From: Candidatus Kaiserbacteria bacterium
GTDB lineage: Bacteria > Patescibacteriota > Minisyncoccia > Phycocordibacterales > Phycocordibacteraceae
Length of the DNA: 42,740 nt
Reading direction: 5' to 3'
Assembly (NCBI GenBank): GCA_029288865.1
Contig: JARIGM010000023.1
Location: forward strand, 67,039-109,778
Shown: in pieces, positions 25,208-34,325 of the stretch
How positions within the stretch are numbered: the first letter of the stretch is position 1
Layout of the letters: every line of letters starts with the position of its first letter
Made by a program: the position numbers and the translations under genes
The notes under the pieces: generated by a model
The model's input: the letters and a program-made list of their open reading frames with translations, nothing else
The model's database searches: none
What the model was told of the DNA's origin: nothing

Positions 25208-26164
25208 TTAGCGACGAGCAAGCTCCACAAGATGCGAAAGGAATTCAGGGAACGGCACACCCACGGCTGCAAGAGATTTTGGAAGGAGAGACTCTTTAGT
25301 GAGACCAGGCAATGTGTTGGTCTCGAGATAATAGATGCCGCTTGGCGCTACAATAAAGTCTGAGCGCGAATAATGACGAAGATTCAAGGCGTCATGCATG
25401 CGCTGGGCAGTTTCCATAAGCTCTTGCGACACTTCCTTCGAGAAACGTCCCGGACAGATCTCCTTAGTCTTTCCACTGTACTTTGCGTCGTACGAGAAGA
25501 AATCGTTCTGAGGCGGCACGATCTCGATAGGCGGGAGTGCATACAGCGACTCTCCGCGCAGTCCTTCTACGACTCCCGCTGTTGCTTCAGTGCCGCGAAT
25601 GAATTCTTCGATAAGAACTTCGGTTTCTTCGAGCAAGTCGACAAGTGCAGCGTGCAGCGGTGCATATCCTCCCACGATCTTGATGCCCACCGATGAACCC
25701 CAACGCACCGGCTTCACCACCACCGGTTGATGAAACGATCGCACGACCTCATACGCGACTGCATGCGGATCTGAATCCTGCTCGATTAAAAGATACTTTG
25801 CAGTCTTCACTCCGATCTCTTTTGCGCGTTCCTTTGCCATTGCCTTGTGCATAGCCACATGCGATCCAAAAGAATCTGAACCAGTGAACGGAACATTGAA
25901 TTTCTCAAGGAGGCGCTGGACTTCCCCATCTTCACCATACTCACCATGGAGACCGACCATTACGACGTCTAAGCTACGCAGAATATCTGCAGGGGTCGAT
26001 GGCTTGCCACGTTCATGCCAAATGCCCTGTTTATCGATGTAGATATCGCGGACAGTGTATTTATCACGCGGAAGATTCGCGATGATTGCATGCCCCGAAA
26101 GCAGCGAGACCTCGTGTTCGCGCGAAGGACCGCCCCGGAGTACGCCCACCACTGTGCCAGTCAT
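25208..26164 (-). CDS. ddl: D-alanine--D-alanine ligase
   Basis: 318 residues, ATP-grasp fold and normal length. The N-terminal GGPSREHEVSLLSG loop binds the first D-Ala; VVMVGLHGEYGEDGEVQ is the family signature 1; PVVVKPVRWGSSVGI is the ATP-grasp loop; YSRSDFIV and YLETNTLPGLTKESL carry the metal- and second D-Ala-binding residues. It makes the D-Ala-D-Ala dipeptide for peptidoglycan stems in the cytoplasm. A TATACT box lies six bases before ATG 26162-26164. It lies 12 bases after uvrC and heads the ddl-PCD pair. Confidence 0.95.
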   Translation of the reverse strand: MTGTVVGVLRGGPSREHEVSLLSGHAIIANLPRDKYTVRDIYIDKQGIWHERGKPSTPADILRSLDVVMVGLHGEYGEDGEVQRLLEKFNVPFTGSDSFGSHVAMHKAMAKERAKEIGVKTAKYLLIEQDSDPHAVAYEVVRSFHQPVVVKPVRWGSSVGIKIVGGYAPLHAALVDLLEETEVLIEEFIRGTEATAGVVEGLRGESLYALPPIEIVPPQNDFFSYDAKYSGKTKEICPGRFSKEVSQELMETAQRMHDALNLRHYSRSDFIVAPSGIYYLETNTLPGLTKESLLPKSLAAVGVPFPEFLSHLVELARR

Positions 26165-26170
26165 ACCTCG

Positions 26171-26176
26171 AGTATA
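26171..26176 (-). promoter_or_regulatory. -10 box of ddl (leaderless-type)
   Basis: TATACT, six bases (CGAGGT), ATG. It lies in the 12-base gap after the uvrC stop. Confidence 0.55.
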
Positions 26177-27463
26177 TCACTCAGCTGATTTCTTTGCGGC
26201 ACGAGTGGTCGGGATATTGCGCATTGCACGCGTACGAGCATCGCGGTGCTTGGAAAGCGAGAATCGGTGCGCCTCGGAGTTCACAAGCACAGCATCCGCC
26301 TCGGTGATACCGGCGCGGATAGCGCCAATCACCTCGCGGGGTCGGTGCCGCTCATCTTTTACTACAGCCGCAACGGGTATTGCCACACCAATTTCCTTCA
26401 AGAGCTCCTCTGCAGCTTTCTTGTGCGTCTTACCCCCATCCACGACGATCGCCTTCGGCAGCTGCCATTCAGGGTGACCCATTCGCCGTGCGATGAGTTC
26501 CTTGAGCGAGGCGATATCGTCGTTTAGGGATTTACCACCTCGGCCTCGGATGCGGAAGGTACGATATTCCTTCTTTTGCGGCATGCCATCTTGGATCACC
26601 GTCATCACGCCGATCGCGTTCGTTCCTGAAAGATGTGCCGTGTCATATGCCTCGATGCGAGGACCTTGCGTGAACCGTTCGCGATCCTCACGGATGAGCG
26701 AAACGTCTTGGATATGATCCAGCGCGAAGAGTTGTTTGCGGATGAGCGCCGCGTCTTCAAAGCGCTCGGAGCGAGCTGCTGCGCGCATATCGCGCTCGAG
26801 GGTCGTACGAAGCGCTTTTACTCGGCCGGATAAGAACATCGAAACATTCCGGATCGTGCGGCGATACTCCTTCTCATCGATACCGCGTGGATACTGCCCG
26901 ATTTGCTGATTGAACTCAACCTTTGCGCGCTGATGCTTCGAATCGGTGCCGATCGGCTTCTGAGTATCGTAGAAAGGAAATATCCGACGGATAAGGCGGA
27001 GCCCTTCGCGAAGCTGATATCCGGATGGGAATGGGCCATATATATCGGTATACGGTGTGCCAGCGGCTCGCTTTGCGTCGAAGTCTATCTCACCACCGCG
27101 TATTGCAAGAACACGCGGAATGTCTTCATCCGTGATGACAGCATAGAGGAAGGTCTTATCATCCTTGCCCATGGAATTTGCGGGGGGATCGTATTTACGG
27201 ATGAGCGCAGCCTCGCGCACGAGGGCCTCGAGCACGGTTGGCACCGCTTCATGTGAGAGTCCGTCCGCTTGGGTCACCATGTCTACGATGCGCGGTCCAC
27301 GCGTTGCGATCAGGTCATCATCAAAATAGGAGCGCACGCGGTCACGCAGGGACGTTGCCTTCCCTACGTACAGTACTTTCTTGCCGCGCCCTTTGCCCTT
27401 CGTAAACAGATACACTCCCGGGCAGTCCGGCAGATTGAATTTTGCGAGGTCGCCTCGTTCCAT
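26177..27463 (-). CDS. uvrC: UvrC, short form of the excinuclease nuclease subunit
   Basis: 428 residues versus about 600 in most bacteria. The N-terminal GIY-YIG nuclease is present (PGVYLF, KVLYVGKATSLRDRVRSY, EALVREAALIRKY). A UvrB-binding UVR helix pair (SERFEDAALIRKQLFAL) is at about 230-250. The C-terminal RNase H-like nuclease has Asp274 in EAYDTAH, Asp342 in VVDGGKTH and His406 in SLSKHRDARTRA. Two parts are missing: the tandem HhH domain normally found after the nuclease, and the four cysteines of the Fe-S region (around 165-195 the expected CLNYHIGRCLAPC-type segment reads VEFNQQIGQYPRGI). It cuts 3' and 5' of DNA lesions with UvrB. The start is ATG 27461-27463. Confidence 0.93.
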   Translation of the reverse strand: MERGDLAKFNLPDCPGVYLFTKGKGRGKKVLYVGKATSLRDRVRSYFDDDLIATRGPRIVDMVTQADGLSHEAVPTVLEALVREAALIRKYDPPANSMGKDDKTFLYAVITDEDIPRVLAIRGGEIDFDAKRAAGTPYTDIYGPFPSGYQLREGLRLIRRIFPFYDTQKPIGTDSKHQRAKVEFNQQIGQYPRGIDEKEYRRTIRNVSMFLSGRVKALRTTLERDMRAAARSERFEDAALIRKQLFALDHIQDVSLIREDRERFTQGPRIEAYDTAHLSGTNAIGVMTVIQDGMPQKKEYRTFRIRGRGGKSLNDDIASLKELIARRMGHPEWQLPKAIVVDGGKTHKKAAEELLKEIGVAIPVAAVVKDERHRPREVIGAIRAGITEADAVLVNSEAHRFSLSKHRDARTRAMRNIPTTRAAKKSAE

Positions 27464-27469
27464 GCCTGT

Positions 27470-27475
27470 ATAGTA
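27470..27475 (-). promoter_or_regulatory. Possible -10 box of uvrC
   Basis: TACTAT six bases before the uvrC ATG. The match is weak (four of six), but the spacing equals that of the other leaderless-type starts. It almost touches the divergent TTGACA promoter at 27477. Confidence 0.3.
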
Positions 27476-27476
27476 A

Positions 27477-27505
27477 TTGACAGCACAATATTATCCAAGT
27501 ACAGT
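27477..27505 (+). promoter_or_regulatory. Promoter of the 122-residue membrane protein gene
   Basis: TTGACA (27477-27482), a 17-base spacer, TACAGT (27500-27505), with a leader of about 20 bases to a Shine-Dalgarno AGGAG at 27522-27526. Confidence 0.55.
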
Positions 27506-27532
27506 CCACTCAGCATCATATAGGAGATTTCG

Positions 27533-27901
27533 ATGTTCCTTTTGGCCCTGCTACTGATATATCTCAAATGCATATGGACTAATCCATATGCTCGTTACTC
27601 ATATATGGGAACAATCGTAGGAAGCTGTATGCATATATTTTTTGAGTCTAAGAAAGAGGCTCTGTTCTCTCTATTGGGCTTATTCATCTATGCTATAGCA
27701 TTACTGATCTTGGTTGAATCGCTGTTTGGTCTTGGCACTATGCTTGGATATCAACGCGCACGCAGGACAATCGCACTGTATGGACCAAGCGACGTAGAAG
27801 ATTACATGATTCTCGATCCTCAACCTAAGATACCGGGGTATGTCATTTGGCTAAGACTCGCCCTTAACGAGCATTTCGCTCAAATGGCTCGGTCTTATTG
27901 A
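27533..27901 (+). CDS. 122-residue membrane protein, AT-rich orphan gene
   Basis: Starts at ATG 27533-27535, seven bases after AGGAG (27522-27526). Hydrophobic segments lie at about 1-14 and 44-68 (LFSLLGLFIYAIALLILVESLFGLG), with a possible third near 20-33; the C-terminal half is soluble (YQRARRTIALYGPSDVEDYM, PKIPGYVIWLRLAL). The family is not recognised. Codon use is clearly more AT-rich than in the neighbouring uvr genes, which, with the lone + orientation, its own promoter and its own terminator, suggests an acquired gene. The stop TGA lies inside the loop of the terminator hairpin. Confidence 0.6.
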   Translation: MFLLALLLIYLKCIWTNPYARYSYMGTIVGSCMHIFFESKKEALFSLLGLFIYAIALLILVESLFGLGTMLGYQRARRTIALYGPSDVEDYMILDPQPKIPGYVIWLRLALNEHFAQMARSY

Positions 27902-27920
27902 TCGAGCCATTACTTTTTCT
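27883..27920 (+). terminator. Terminator of the 122-residue gene, overlapping the uvrA stop
   Basis: AATGGCTCG / CGAGCCATT (27883-27891 and 27903-27911), followed by ACTTTTTCTT. The stem's second arm covers the first two bases of the uvrA stop codon, so two convergent genes end inside one element. Confidence 0.75.
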
Positions 27921-30600
27921 TCTTTGCTTTCTTGAAAAGCTTTGCGAGGTATTCGCCGGTGTATGAACCCTCAGTGTCCGCAACCTCTTCAGGTGTTCCT
28001 TTGGCAATAACCTTACCGCCGTGGATGCCTCCCTCGGGACCGAAGTCGATGAGATAGTCTGCAGATTTTATGATGTCGAGATTGTGCTCGATCACCACGA
28101 CGGTATTACCGCGGCGCACGAGTTCTTGAAGGATTTCGAGAAGCTTACGAACGTCTTCGTAGTGGAGACCAACAGTTGGCTCGTCGAGCAAGTAGAGGGT
28201 CTTCATGGTGATTGGACGATACAGCTCCGAGGCGATCTTCACGCGTTGCGCTTCTCCTCCCGATAGTGTCGTTGCGCTCTGGCCGAGCGTGAGGTATTGC
28301 AGACCGGTTGCGTTGAGAGTCTGCAGACGGTCCGCAATCGCAGGAATATCACGGAAGAATTCTTCCGCTTCTTCGATGGTCATCTGGAGAATCTCGTAGA
28401 TGTTTTTGCCGCGATAGGTCACTTCGAGCGTCTCTTTCATGAAGCGTGTACCGTTACAGACGTCACACGTGACGTATACAGTCGGGAGGAAGTGCATTTC
28501 GACAGCGATCACGCCGTTTCCTTGGCACGATTCGCAGCGCCCGCCTGGAACGTTGAACGAGAAACGACCCGGCTTCCAGCCTCGAGCGCGAGCTTCACTT
28601 GCGCTCGCAAGCAAGTCACGGATATGAGTGAATGCTCCTGTATATGTTGCAGGGTTTGATCGCGGCGTGCGTCCGATCGCAGACTGATCCATAAGGATCA
28701 CACGGCCGATGTATTCGGTACCAGTAATAGACGCTGCATTCACGACTTTTGCTTCGCGTTTCGCCATGCGAGCCGCGACATTCTTATGCAGGACATCGTA
28801 GAGGAAAGTAGACTTTCCCGATCCGGATACGCCCGTGATGCAGACGAGCTTGCCGAGTGGTACATCAACGTTCTGATTCTTGATGTTATGTAAATTAGCG
28901 CCACGGATTTTGAGCGAACCTTTCTCGCCTTCACGGCGCTCTTCGGGAATCGGAATCTCCTTTTCACCACGTAGATATGAAAGCGTAAGCGAGCCGCTCT
29001 CGTTCTTCTCTGCAGTGAGCAGATCATCGAGCCAGCCAGTCGCGACGACGGTACCGCCGTGCGTTCCCGCGCCTGGACCGATATCAACGATGTAGTCCGA
29101 CGCATAGATAGTGTCTTCATCATGCTCCACAACCAGGATAGTATTGCCGAGCTCTTTGAGCGTAAGCAGCGTCTTAATAAGGCGATCGTTGTCTCGCTGA
29201 TGAAGACCGATGGTTGGTTCGTCCAGCACGTATAGCGCTCCTACAAGGCCCGTACCAAGCTGCGACGCGAGACGGATACGCTGCGCTTCACCACCGGAGA
29301 GCGTGGCTGCAGAGCGATTGAGCGTGAGGTAATCAAGACCCACGTTCAGCATGAAATCCAAACGGTTGCTGATTTCACGAATGATCGGCTCTGCAACTGC
29401 GCCGCGCATATCGGAGAGCTGGATCGTATCAAGGAAATCTTTTGCTTCTCGAATGGAGAATGACGTAAAGTCCACGACATTATTGCCGAGACCGCCATTA
29501 TCCTTTGGACGTGCAGAACCCTTGAGGTAAACACGGAGCGCTTCAGGACGAAGACGCTTCCCTTCACAGACCGGACATGGCTCATCAGAGAAAAGCGACT
29601 TCGTGCCGAGACCGTTACAATTCGGACATGCGCCGTATGGGCTGTTAAACGAGAACAAGCGCGGCTCCACTTCTGGGAATGACATGCCATCTTCAGGACA
29701 GATAAACTTCGACGAAAGCGTTTCCATGACGCCGTCTGCGTGCTTGATCTTCACGAGTCCTTCGGCCTCCTTAAGTGCGATTTCGAGCGCCTCAGAAAGA
29801 CGCTCGCGGGCTGCATCCGGACTACGTACGAATTCTGATACGAAGATCGTATCCACTACTGCATCAATGTCGTGCCGCTTATTACGATCGAGTTCGGTGC
29901 GTTCGCGAAGCGACTGCATCTTGCCATCTATCACAACCTTCTCGAAGCCCTTGCCGAGCAAGTCATAGAGCATCTGATAGTATTCGCCCTTGCGGCCCAC
30001 AACCACCGGTGCCATGATACTAACCGTACTGCGATCCAACTCTACTCCCATTACCTTATTTGGTTCCTTACCTGACTTCGCTTTGGCTGCATTCTCAGCA
30101 TCATTTACTTGGCCGGTTTTTTCAGAAACCTTATTCCAGATGATCTGAATCATCTCCTCCTTCGAAAGCTTTGAGATCGGCACATCATGATTCACACAGT
30201 ACGGCTGACCCGCACGAGCGTAGAGCACGCGGAGGTAGTCGTAAATCTCGGTCACCGTTGCAACTGTGGAGCGCGGATTGTTCGAACGGCTTTTTTGATC
30301 TATGGAAATAGCTGGCGAAAGACCCGTGATCTCATCCACATCGGGCTTTTGCATCTGGTTCAAGAACTGACGTGCATATGCGGAGAGAGACTCAACGTAC
30401 CGGCGCTGACCTTCGGCGAAAATCGTATCAAATGCAAGCGATGATTTGCCCGAACCGGAGAGTCCTGTGAGCACGGTCATCACGCCGCGTGGCAAATCTA
30501 CGTTGATATTCTTGAGGTTATGAGTACGAGCACCACGGACGGTAATCCAGTCCGCGCCTTGATGCTGCTCGTGTTTTGGGGTGGTCTTTTTAGTGGCCAT
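27910..30600 (-). CDS. uvrA: UvrA, excinuclease damage-recognition ATPase
   Basis: 896 residues, slightly below the usual 940. There are two ABC ATPase units: Walker [10 protein letters not shown] and GVSGSGKST, and signatures [12 protein letters not shown] and [12 protein letters not shown], each followed by a Walker B LDEPT. The UvrB-binding/insertion region is present. The C-terminal zinc finger is intact (CESCQGNG...CDVCNGTR). The first zinc module is changed: the usual CPxC reads CPED, while [10 protein letters not shown] is kept. A basic Lys-rich tail ends the protein. It loads UvrB on damaged DNA. ATG 30598-30600 has no Shine-Dalgarno. uvrB and uvrC are in the same window in separate units. 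Confidence 0.96.
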   Translation of the reverse strand: MATKKTTPKHEQHQGADWITVRGARTHNLKNINVDLPRGVMTVLTGLSGSGKSSLAFDTIFAEGQRRYVESLSAYARQFLNQMQKPDVDEITGLSPAISIDQKSRSNNPRSTVATVTEIYDYLRVLYARAGQPYCVNHDVPISKLSKEEMIQIIWNKVSEKTGQVNDAENAAKAKSGKEPNKVMGVELDRSTVSIMAPVVVGRKGEYYQMLYDLLGKGFEKVVIDGKMQSLRERTELDRNKRHDIDAVVDTIFVSEFVRSPDAARERLSEALEIALKEAEGLVKIKHADGVMETLSSKFICPEDGMSFPEVEPRLFSFNSPYGACPNCNGLGTKSLFSDEPCPVCEGKRLRPEALRVYLKGSARPKDNGGLGNNVVDFTSFSIREAKDFLDTIQLSDMRGAVAEPIIREISNRLDFMLNVGLDYLTLNRSAATLSGGEAQRIRLASQLGTGLVGALYVLDEPTIGLHQRDNDRLIKTLLTLKELGNTILVVEHDEDTIYASDYIVDIGPGAGTHGGTVVATGWLDDLLTAEKNESGSLTLSYLRGEKEIPIPEERREGEKGSLKIRGANLHNIKNQNVDVPLGKLVCITGVSGSGKSTFLYDVLHKNVAARMAKREAKVVNAASITGTEYIGRVILMDQSAIGRTPRSNPATYTGAFTHIRDLLASASEARARGWKPGRFSFNVPGGRCESCQGNGVIAVEMHFLPTVYVTCDVCNGTRFMKETLEVTYRGKNIYEILQMTIEEAEEFFRDIPAIADRLQTLNATGLQYLTLGQSATTLSGGEAQRVKIASELYRPITMKTLYLLDEPTVGLHYEDVRKLLEILQELVRRGNTVVVIEHNLDIIKSADYLIDFGPEGGIHGGKVIAKGTPEEVADTEGSYTGEYLAKLFKKAKKKK

Positions 30601-30617
30601 AAATATAGTGAGAAAGC

Positions 30618-30640
30618 ACTATACAGTATACGCTATAGCG
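30618..30640 (-). promoter_or_regulatory. uvrA upstream region: -10 candidates and palindrome
   Basis: The 61-base gap before uvrA holds TATACT (30625-30630) and TATAGT (30618-30623), and directly upstream a perfect 10-base palindrome CGCTATAGCG (30631-30640). The palindrome abutting a -10 would suit an operator, but no matching site is seen before uvrB or uvrC. Confidence 0.35.
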
Positions 30641-30661
30641 CGCATACCGCCACCACACCCA

Positions 30662-31042
30662 TTATTTACTGAGAAGATCCTGAATCTTCGCGACAATTTC
30701 CTCGATTGAAACTTCTGCCTTTACGAGATATTCAGTTGCACCGAGCGTCTTTGCCTTTTCTTTGTCGCTATCCTGGCCGAGATTCGAGACGACGATTATA
30801 GGAATATCCTTCAGCTCGTCAGTACGAGAACGGATGCTTTGAAGCACTGCAAAGCCATCCATCGTTGGGAGCATGAGATCGAGCAAGACAACTTTCGGCT
30901 TCTTTTGTTCTAGAAGCGAAAGTGCTTCATTACCATCGCTGGCGTACAGAGTTTGGTATTTATCGGCAAACGTATGCCCGAGGAGATTTTTGAGAATCGG
31001 GTCATCTTCGACGACGAGGATGAATTGCTGTGCATCAGTCAT
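30662..31042 (-). CDS. Single-domain response regulator (CheY-like receiver)
   Basis: 126 residues from ATG 31040-31042. Receiver residues are all present: acidic pair Asp13/Asp14 in VVEDDP, phosphoacceptor Asp55 in VVLLDLMLP, Ser in IIVVSNLG and Lys in YLVKAE. There is no output domain, so it acts through protein contact or phosphotransfer. It follows the histidine kinase by 25 bases, which contain a separate TATACT box six bases before the ATG, so it can be made independently. A TTG 12 codons upstream is possible but overlaps the kinase gene. Confidence 0.88.
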   Translation of the reverse strand: MTDAQQFILVVEDDPILKNLLGHTFADKYQTLYASDGNEALSLLEQKKPKVVLLDLMLPTMDGFAVLQSIRSRTDELKDIPIIVVSNLGQDSDKEKAKTLGATEYLVKAEVSIEEIVAKIQDLLSK

Positions 31043-31048
31043 ATCATC

Positions 31049-31054
31049 AGTATA
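31049..31054 (-). promoter_or_regulatory. -10 box of the response regulator gene
   Basis: TATACT, six bases (GATGAT), ATG, inside the 25-base gap after the kinase gene. Confidence 0.55.
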
Positions 31055-31067
31055 CTCATCTTTATCC

Positions 31068-32177
31068 CTAGTGTGCAACAGGCTGTGCAGTGGGCAACGA
31101 GAGCGTAAAGGTGGTGCCGACTCCCGACGGATTAGTCTCGAAATTCAAATCGCCGCCGTGATCTGTGGCGATCGTACGTGCAATGTAAAGACCGAGACCG
31201 TTTCCTTGATTTTCCTTCGCGATGGCGTTTCCTGCGCGATAGAAACGCTCGAAGATATTGGCTTTATCTGAAGCTTGGATGCCAATGCCCGTATCCTTCA
31301 CTTGGATAAGCACACGGCCTGGAATAACTCGAGAAAGAACCGTCACTGAACCGCCTGAAGGCGTGTAACGGATTGCGTTCTCTACGAGGTTATTAAGCGT
31401 CCATTTAATGCGCTCAGCATCCACACGGACCGGAGGAAGTGATTCCCCGCTCCGATCGAATGACAATGCAACCTTATTCTTCTCTGCCAATGGCATGAAG
31501 TCGTTAGTAACTTGCTCCGCGATGATCCCGACGTTCGTAATCTCGAACTTATACTTATATTTTCCTGACTCGATACTCGAGATATCAAGCAAGGTGCCGA
31601 TGATGGCAACCAAGTCATGACTCTTATCCACTGCACTCTTTACGAGCTGCATTTGCATCTCACTCAACGGCTCCTTTTCGAGCGCTTCAAGCGCCCAGCG
31701 AATTCCGGTAAGCGGCGTGCGGATCTGATGCGCTGCGGTCGAGATGAAGTCCGACTTCACGCGGGACATTTCCATATCGCGGCTGTGCACGGAGTTCACG
31801 CGCTCGGCGAATTGAGAGAAAGCTGTCGCAAGCGAACGCATCTCTCTTGTTTTGAGTGAAAACTTCGGTATGTCGGTATTATCTGGTTGCGTAGCAAAGA
31901 CTGAAAGGGTCTTGCTGATCATCAGTACTGGGGCTACGAAGAGCCGATCGATGAGGTAGTAAAGAAGACCAAACAACATTGCGACGATGAGCAAGACTCC
32001 GCCGGTCGTTCCCCAGATAAACACGGTCGTAGGCAGTGGCCCGAAGAAGAGCTGGACCGTATCAGGTAGAAGATGCTGATAGACGCGAAGCGAATATTCG
32101 GTCGAATAAAATGCGAGAGTAGCGCCTGCACCAAAGACGCTAATAAGAAGACTAGCAAGGATAAGCCGTAAACTCAT
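31068..32177 (-). CDS. Sensor histidine kinase
   Basis: 369 residues. TM helices lie at about 5-27 and 52-78, with only a short outside loop of about 25 residues; the membrane part is followed by a HAMP-like linker (about 80-135). HisKA has the phosphorylated His150 in ISTAAHQIRTPLTGIRW. The HATPase_c motifs are N (NLVENAIRYTPSGG), G1 (KDTGIGI), F (FERFYRAG) and G2 (GNGLGLYIARTIA). With such a small outside loop, sensing is likely within the membrane or at the inner face (inference). It pairs with the adjacent single-domain response regulator. A TATACT box lies six bases before ATG 32175-32177. Confidence 0.93.
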   Translation of the reverse strand: MSLRLILASLLISVFGAGATLAFYSTEYSLRVYQHLLPDTVQLFFGPLPTTVFIWGTTGGVLLIVAMLFGLLYYLIDRLFVAPVLMISKTLSVFATQPDNTDIPKFSLKTREMRSLATAFSQFAERVNSVHSRDMEMSRVKSDFISTAAHQIRTPLTGIRWALEALEKEPLSEMQMQLVKSAVDKSHDLVAIIGTLLDISSIESGKYKYKFEITNVGIIAEQVTNDFMPLAEKNKVALSFDRSGESLPPVRVDAERIKWTLNNLVENAIRYTPSGGSVTVLSRVIPGRVLIQVKDTGIGIQASDKANIFERFYRAGNAIAKENQGNGLGLYIARTIATDHGGDLNFETNPSGVGTTFTLSLPTAQPVAH

Positions 32178-32183
32178 ATCACT

Positions 32184-32189
32184 AGTATA
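32184..32189 (-). promoter_or_regulatory. -10 box of the histidine kinase gene
   Basis: TATACT, six bases (AGTGAT), ATG, between the uvrB stop and the kinase. Confidence 0.55.
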
Positions 32190-32203
32190 TCATTACGGTA
32201 GAG

Positions 32204-34291
32204 CTATCTCCTGCGCCTGCCACGACTTTGTGTGCTTTTGGGCGCAGCCTTCTTGGACTTCACTTCCTTCCCTTCGAGCACGAGGATTTCATCACGAATA
32301 ATGGCCGCCGTCTCGAAATCAAGCTGCTCCACTGCCTCTTCCATTTGCTGGCGCTTCTCTTTAATGAAAGCAGCTGGATCCTCAGCATAGAGCTTTGCAT
32401 CGAGCGTCAGAAGATCATCAACCGTGCGCTGATGTTCAGTCCTCATTGAAGCAGCGATATCGCGAATCTCCTTTTTGATAGTCATCGGCGTGATGCCATG
32501 CTCGGTGTTATATGCGATCTGAATAGCGCGACGGCGATTCGTTTCAGAGATGGCGCGTTCGAGCGAGCCGGTCATGTTGTCCGCATAGAGAATGACGCGT
32601 CCGAGAATATTTCGGGCTGCACGTCCGATGGTCTGGATGAGCGAAGTCTCTGAGCGCAAGAATCCTTCCTTGTCGGCATCAAGAATACCCACAAGCTCAA
32701 CTTCCGGAAGATCGAGACCTTCGCGGAGCAGGTTTACGCCCACGAGGATATCAAATGTTCCTTTACGGAATTCAGTAAGAATCGTAATACGATCAATAGT
32801 CTTTACATCGCTATGGAGGTACTCGGCTTTAATGCCGCGTTGTTTGAGAAAGTCTGAAAGGTCTTCGGCCATCTGTTTGGTGAGCGTGGTTGCGAGCGCA
32901 CGGCCTCCTCGCGCTATGACTATCTCAGTCTCGGCTATAAAATCAGCAATCTGACCCTTATATCCGTCAGCCGTCACTTCCGTGACAGGGCGCACGACGA
33001 GCTCTGGATCGATGAGACCGGTCGGTCGAATGATCTGTTCCACCACTTGCCCCTTTGGCGGAACGCAGTGCTCGCGCTCGTAGTTGCCGGGAGTCGCAGA
33101 GGTAAAGATGACTTGGCCGATGCGCTGTTCGAATTCATCGAACTTGAGTGGACGATTATCGAATGCTGACGGCAACCGGAAACCGAACTCAACGAGCGTA
33201 TTCTTTCGCGAGCGGTCACCTGCATACATACCGCCAATCTGGGACACGGTCACGTGCGATTCGTCGATAATCGTGAGGAAATCTGGTGAACCATCCTTCT
33301 TATGCGGGAAGTACGAGAGGAGCGTGAACGGCGGCTCGCCAGGCTCACGACCGTCGAAGTGGCGCGAATAGTTCTCGATGCCGTTCGTGTAGCCAATCTC
33401 GCGGATGAGCGAGATATCATGGAGCGTACGACGCTTGAGTCGTTCCGCTTCCAGCGGCTTCTCTTCGCGCTTCAGCTGCTCGACGCGCTCGTCGAGCTCG
33501 GCGCGAATCTGCTCGAGGGCGCGCTTGCGATCATCCTCGTCCGTTACGAAGTGTTTCGCCGGGAACACGAATACGTTATCTACCTCGGCAGTCTTCGCAC
33601 GAGAGATTGGATCAAGGCAATCGATAGACGCGACATGAACGCCATCAAAGGTTATGCGATAAATCGCGCGCTCATTCACCGGCATGAACTCGATCGCGTT
33701 CCCTACCGCTCGTAGCTGGCCCGGGTTGAGATCGGCCGTCGTGCGTTCAAAATAGATGCCAACGAGCTTGCGAATCAGCGCCGAGCGATTCTCTTCTTCG
33801 CCCTTTACGATCTTCACATGCACCTTTTCATAATTCGCCGGCGAACCGAGACCGTAGATCGCAGAAACTGACGCGACGATAATCACATCCTTACGCGTCA
33901 GCAGCGCCTGCGTAGCTGCGTGACGAAGACGATCGATCTCAGCATTGATCTGCGCCTCCTTTTCGATATAGGTATCGGAGTGCGCAATGTATGCCTCCGG
34001 CTGATAATAGTCATAGTACGAAACGAAATAGTGCACCGCGTTCTCTGGGAAGAATTCCCGATATTCCTGCGCAAGCTGTGCTGCGAGCGTCTTGTTGTGT
34101 GCAAGCACAAGGGTTGGCTTACCGTGATGTGCGATCACATTTGCCGCTGTGTAGGTCTTTCCCGAGCCTGTGACACCGAGGAGCGTCTGATACTGTAGCC
34201 CCTTATCCAGCCCTTCAGAGAGCTTCGCGATAGCATTCGGCTGGTCTCCACCAGGTGGAAACGGCACATGGAGCTTCAATTGACCCGTCAT
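32204..34291 (-). CDS. uvrB: UvrB, excinuclease helicase-like subunit
   Basis: 695 residues from ATG 34289-34291. The frame extends 26 codons upstream into tgt, but TACAAT six bases before this ATG and the usual family start support the shorter form. Features are: Walker A GVTGSGKT; the damage-clamping beta-hairpin YYDYYQPEAYIAHSDTYIEK; the DEAD-like DESHVT; motif VI region QTIGRAARN; and the C-terminal UVR domain (KRQQMEEAVEQLDFETAAIIRDEI), which binds UvrC. The basic tail ends SRGRRRR. Full length and normal. Confidence 0.96.
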   Translation of the reverse strand: MTGQLKLHVPFPPGGDQPNAIAKLSEGLDKGLQYQTLLGVTGSGKTYTAANVIAHHGKPTLVLAHNKTLAAQLAQEYREFFPENAVHYFVSYYDYYQPEAYIAHSDTYIEKEAQINAEIDRLRHAATQALLTRKDVIIVASVSAIYGLGSPANYEKVHVKIVKGEEENRSALIRKLVGIYFERTTADLNPGQLRAVGNAIEFMPVNERAIYRITFDGVHVASIDCLDPISRAKTAEVDNVFVFPAKHFVTDEDDRKRALEQIRAELDERVEQLKREEKPLEAERLKRRTLHDISLIREIGYTNGIENYSRHFDGREPGEPPFTLLSYFPHKKDGSPDFLTIIDESHVTVSQIGGMYAGDRSRKNTLVEFGFRLPSAFDNRPLKFDEFEQRIGQVIFTSATPGNYEREHCVPPKGQVVEQIIRPTGLIDPELVVRPVTEVTADGYKGQIADFIAETEIVIARGGRALATTLTKQMAEDLSDFLKQRGIKAEYLHSDVKTIDRITILTEFRKGTFDILVGVNLLREGLDLPEVELVGILDADKEGFLRSETSLIQTIGRAARNILGRVILYADNMTGSLERAISETNRRRAIQIAYNTEHGITPMTIKKEIRDIAASMRTEHQRTVDDLLTLDAKLYAEDPAAFIKEKRQQMEEAVEQLDFETAAIIRDEILVLEGKEVKSKKAAPKSTQSRGRRRR

Positions 34292-34297
34292 TTCCCT

Positions 34298-34303
34298 ATT
34301 GTA
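34298..34303 (-). promoter_or_regulatory. -10 box of uvrB (leaderless-type)
   Basis: TACAAT, six bases (AGGGAA), ATG 34291. It sets the start at MTGQLK instead of the upstream in-frame alternative. AGGG is too close to the ATG to be a Shine-Dalgarno. Confidence 0.5.
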
Positions 34304-34325
34304 TAGAAAAACTGAGACTTTGGCA

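Noticed and set aside
30618-30640. LexA-type SOS box before uvrA
   Set aside because: Only a half-site resembling TACTGTATA is present, without the matching inverted half, and nothing similar precedes uvrB or uvrC.
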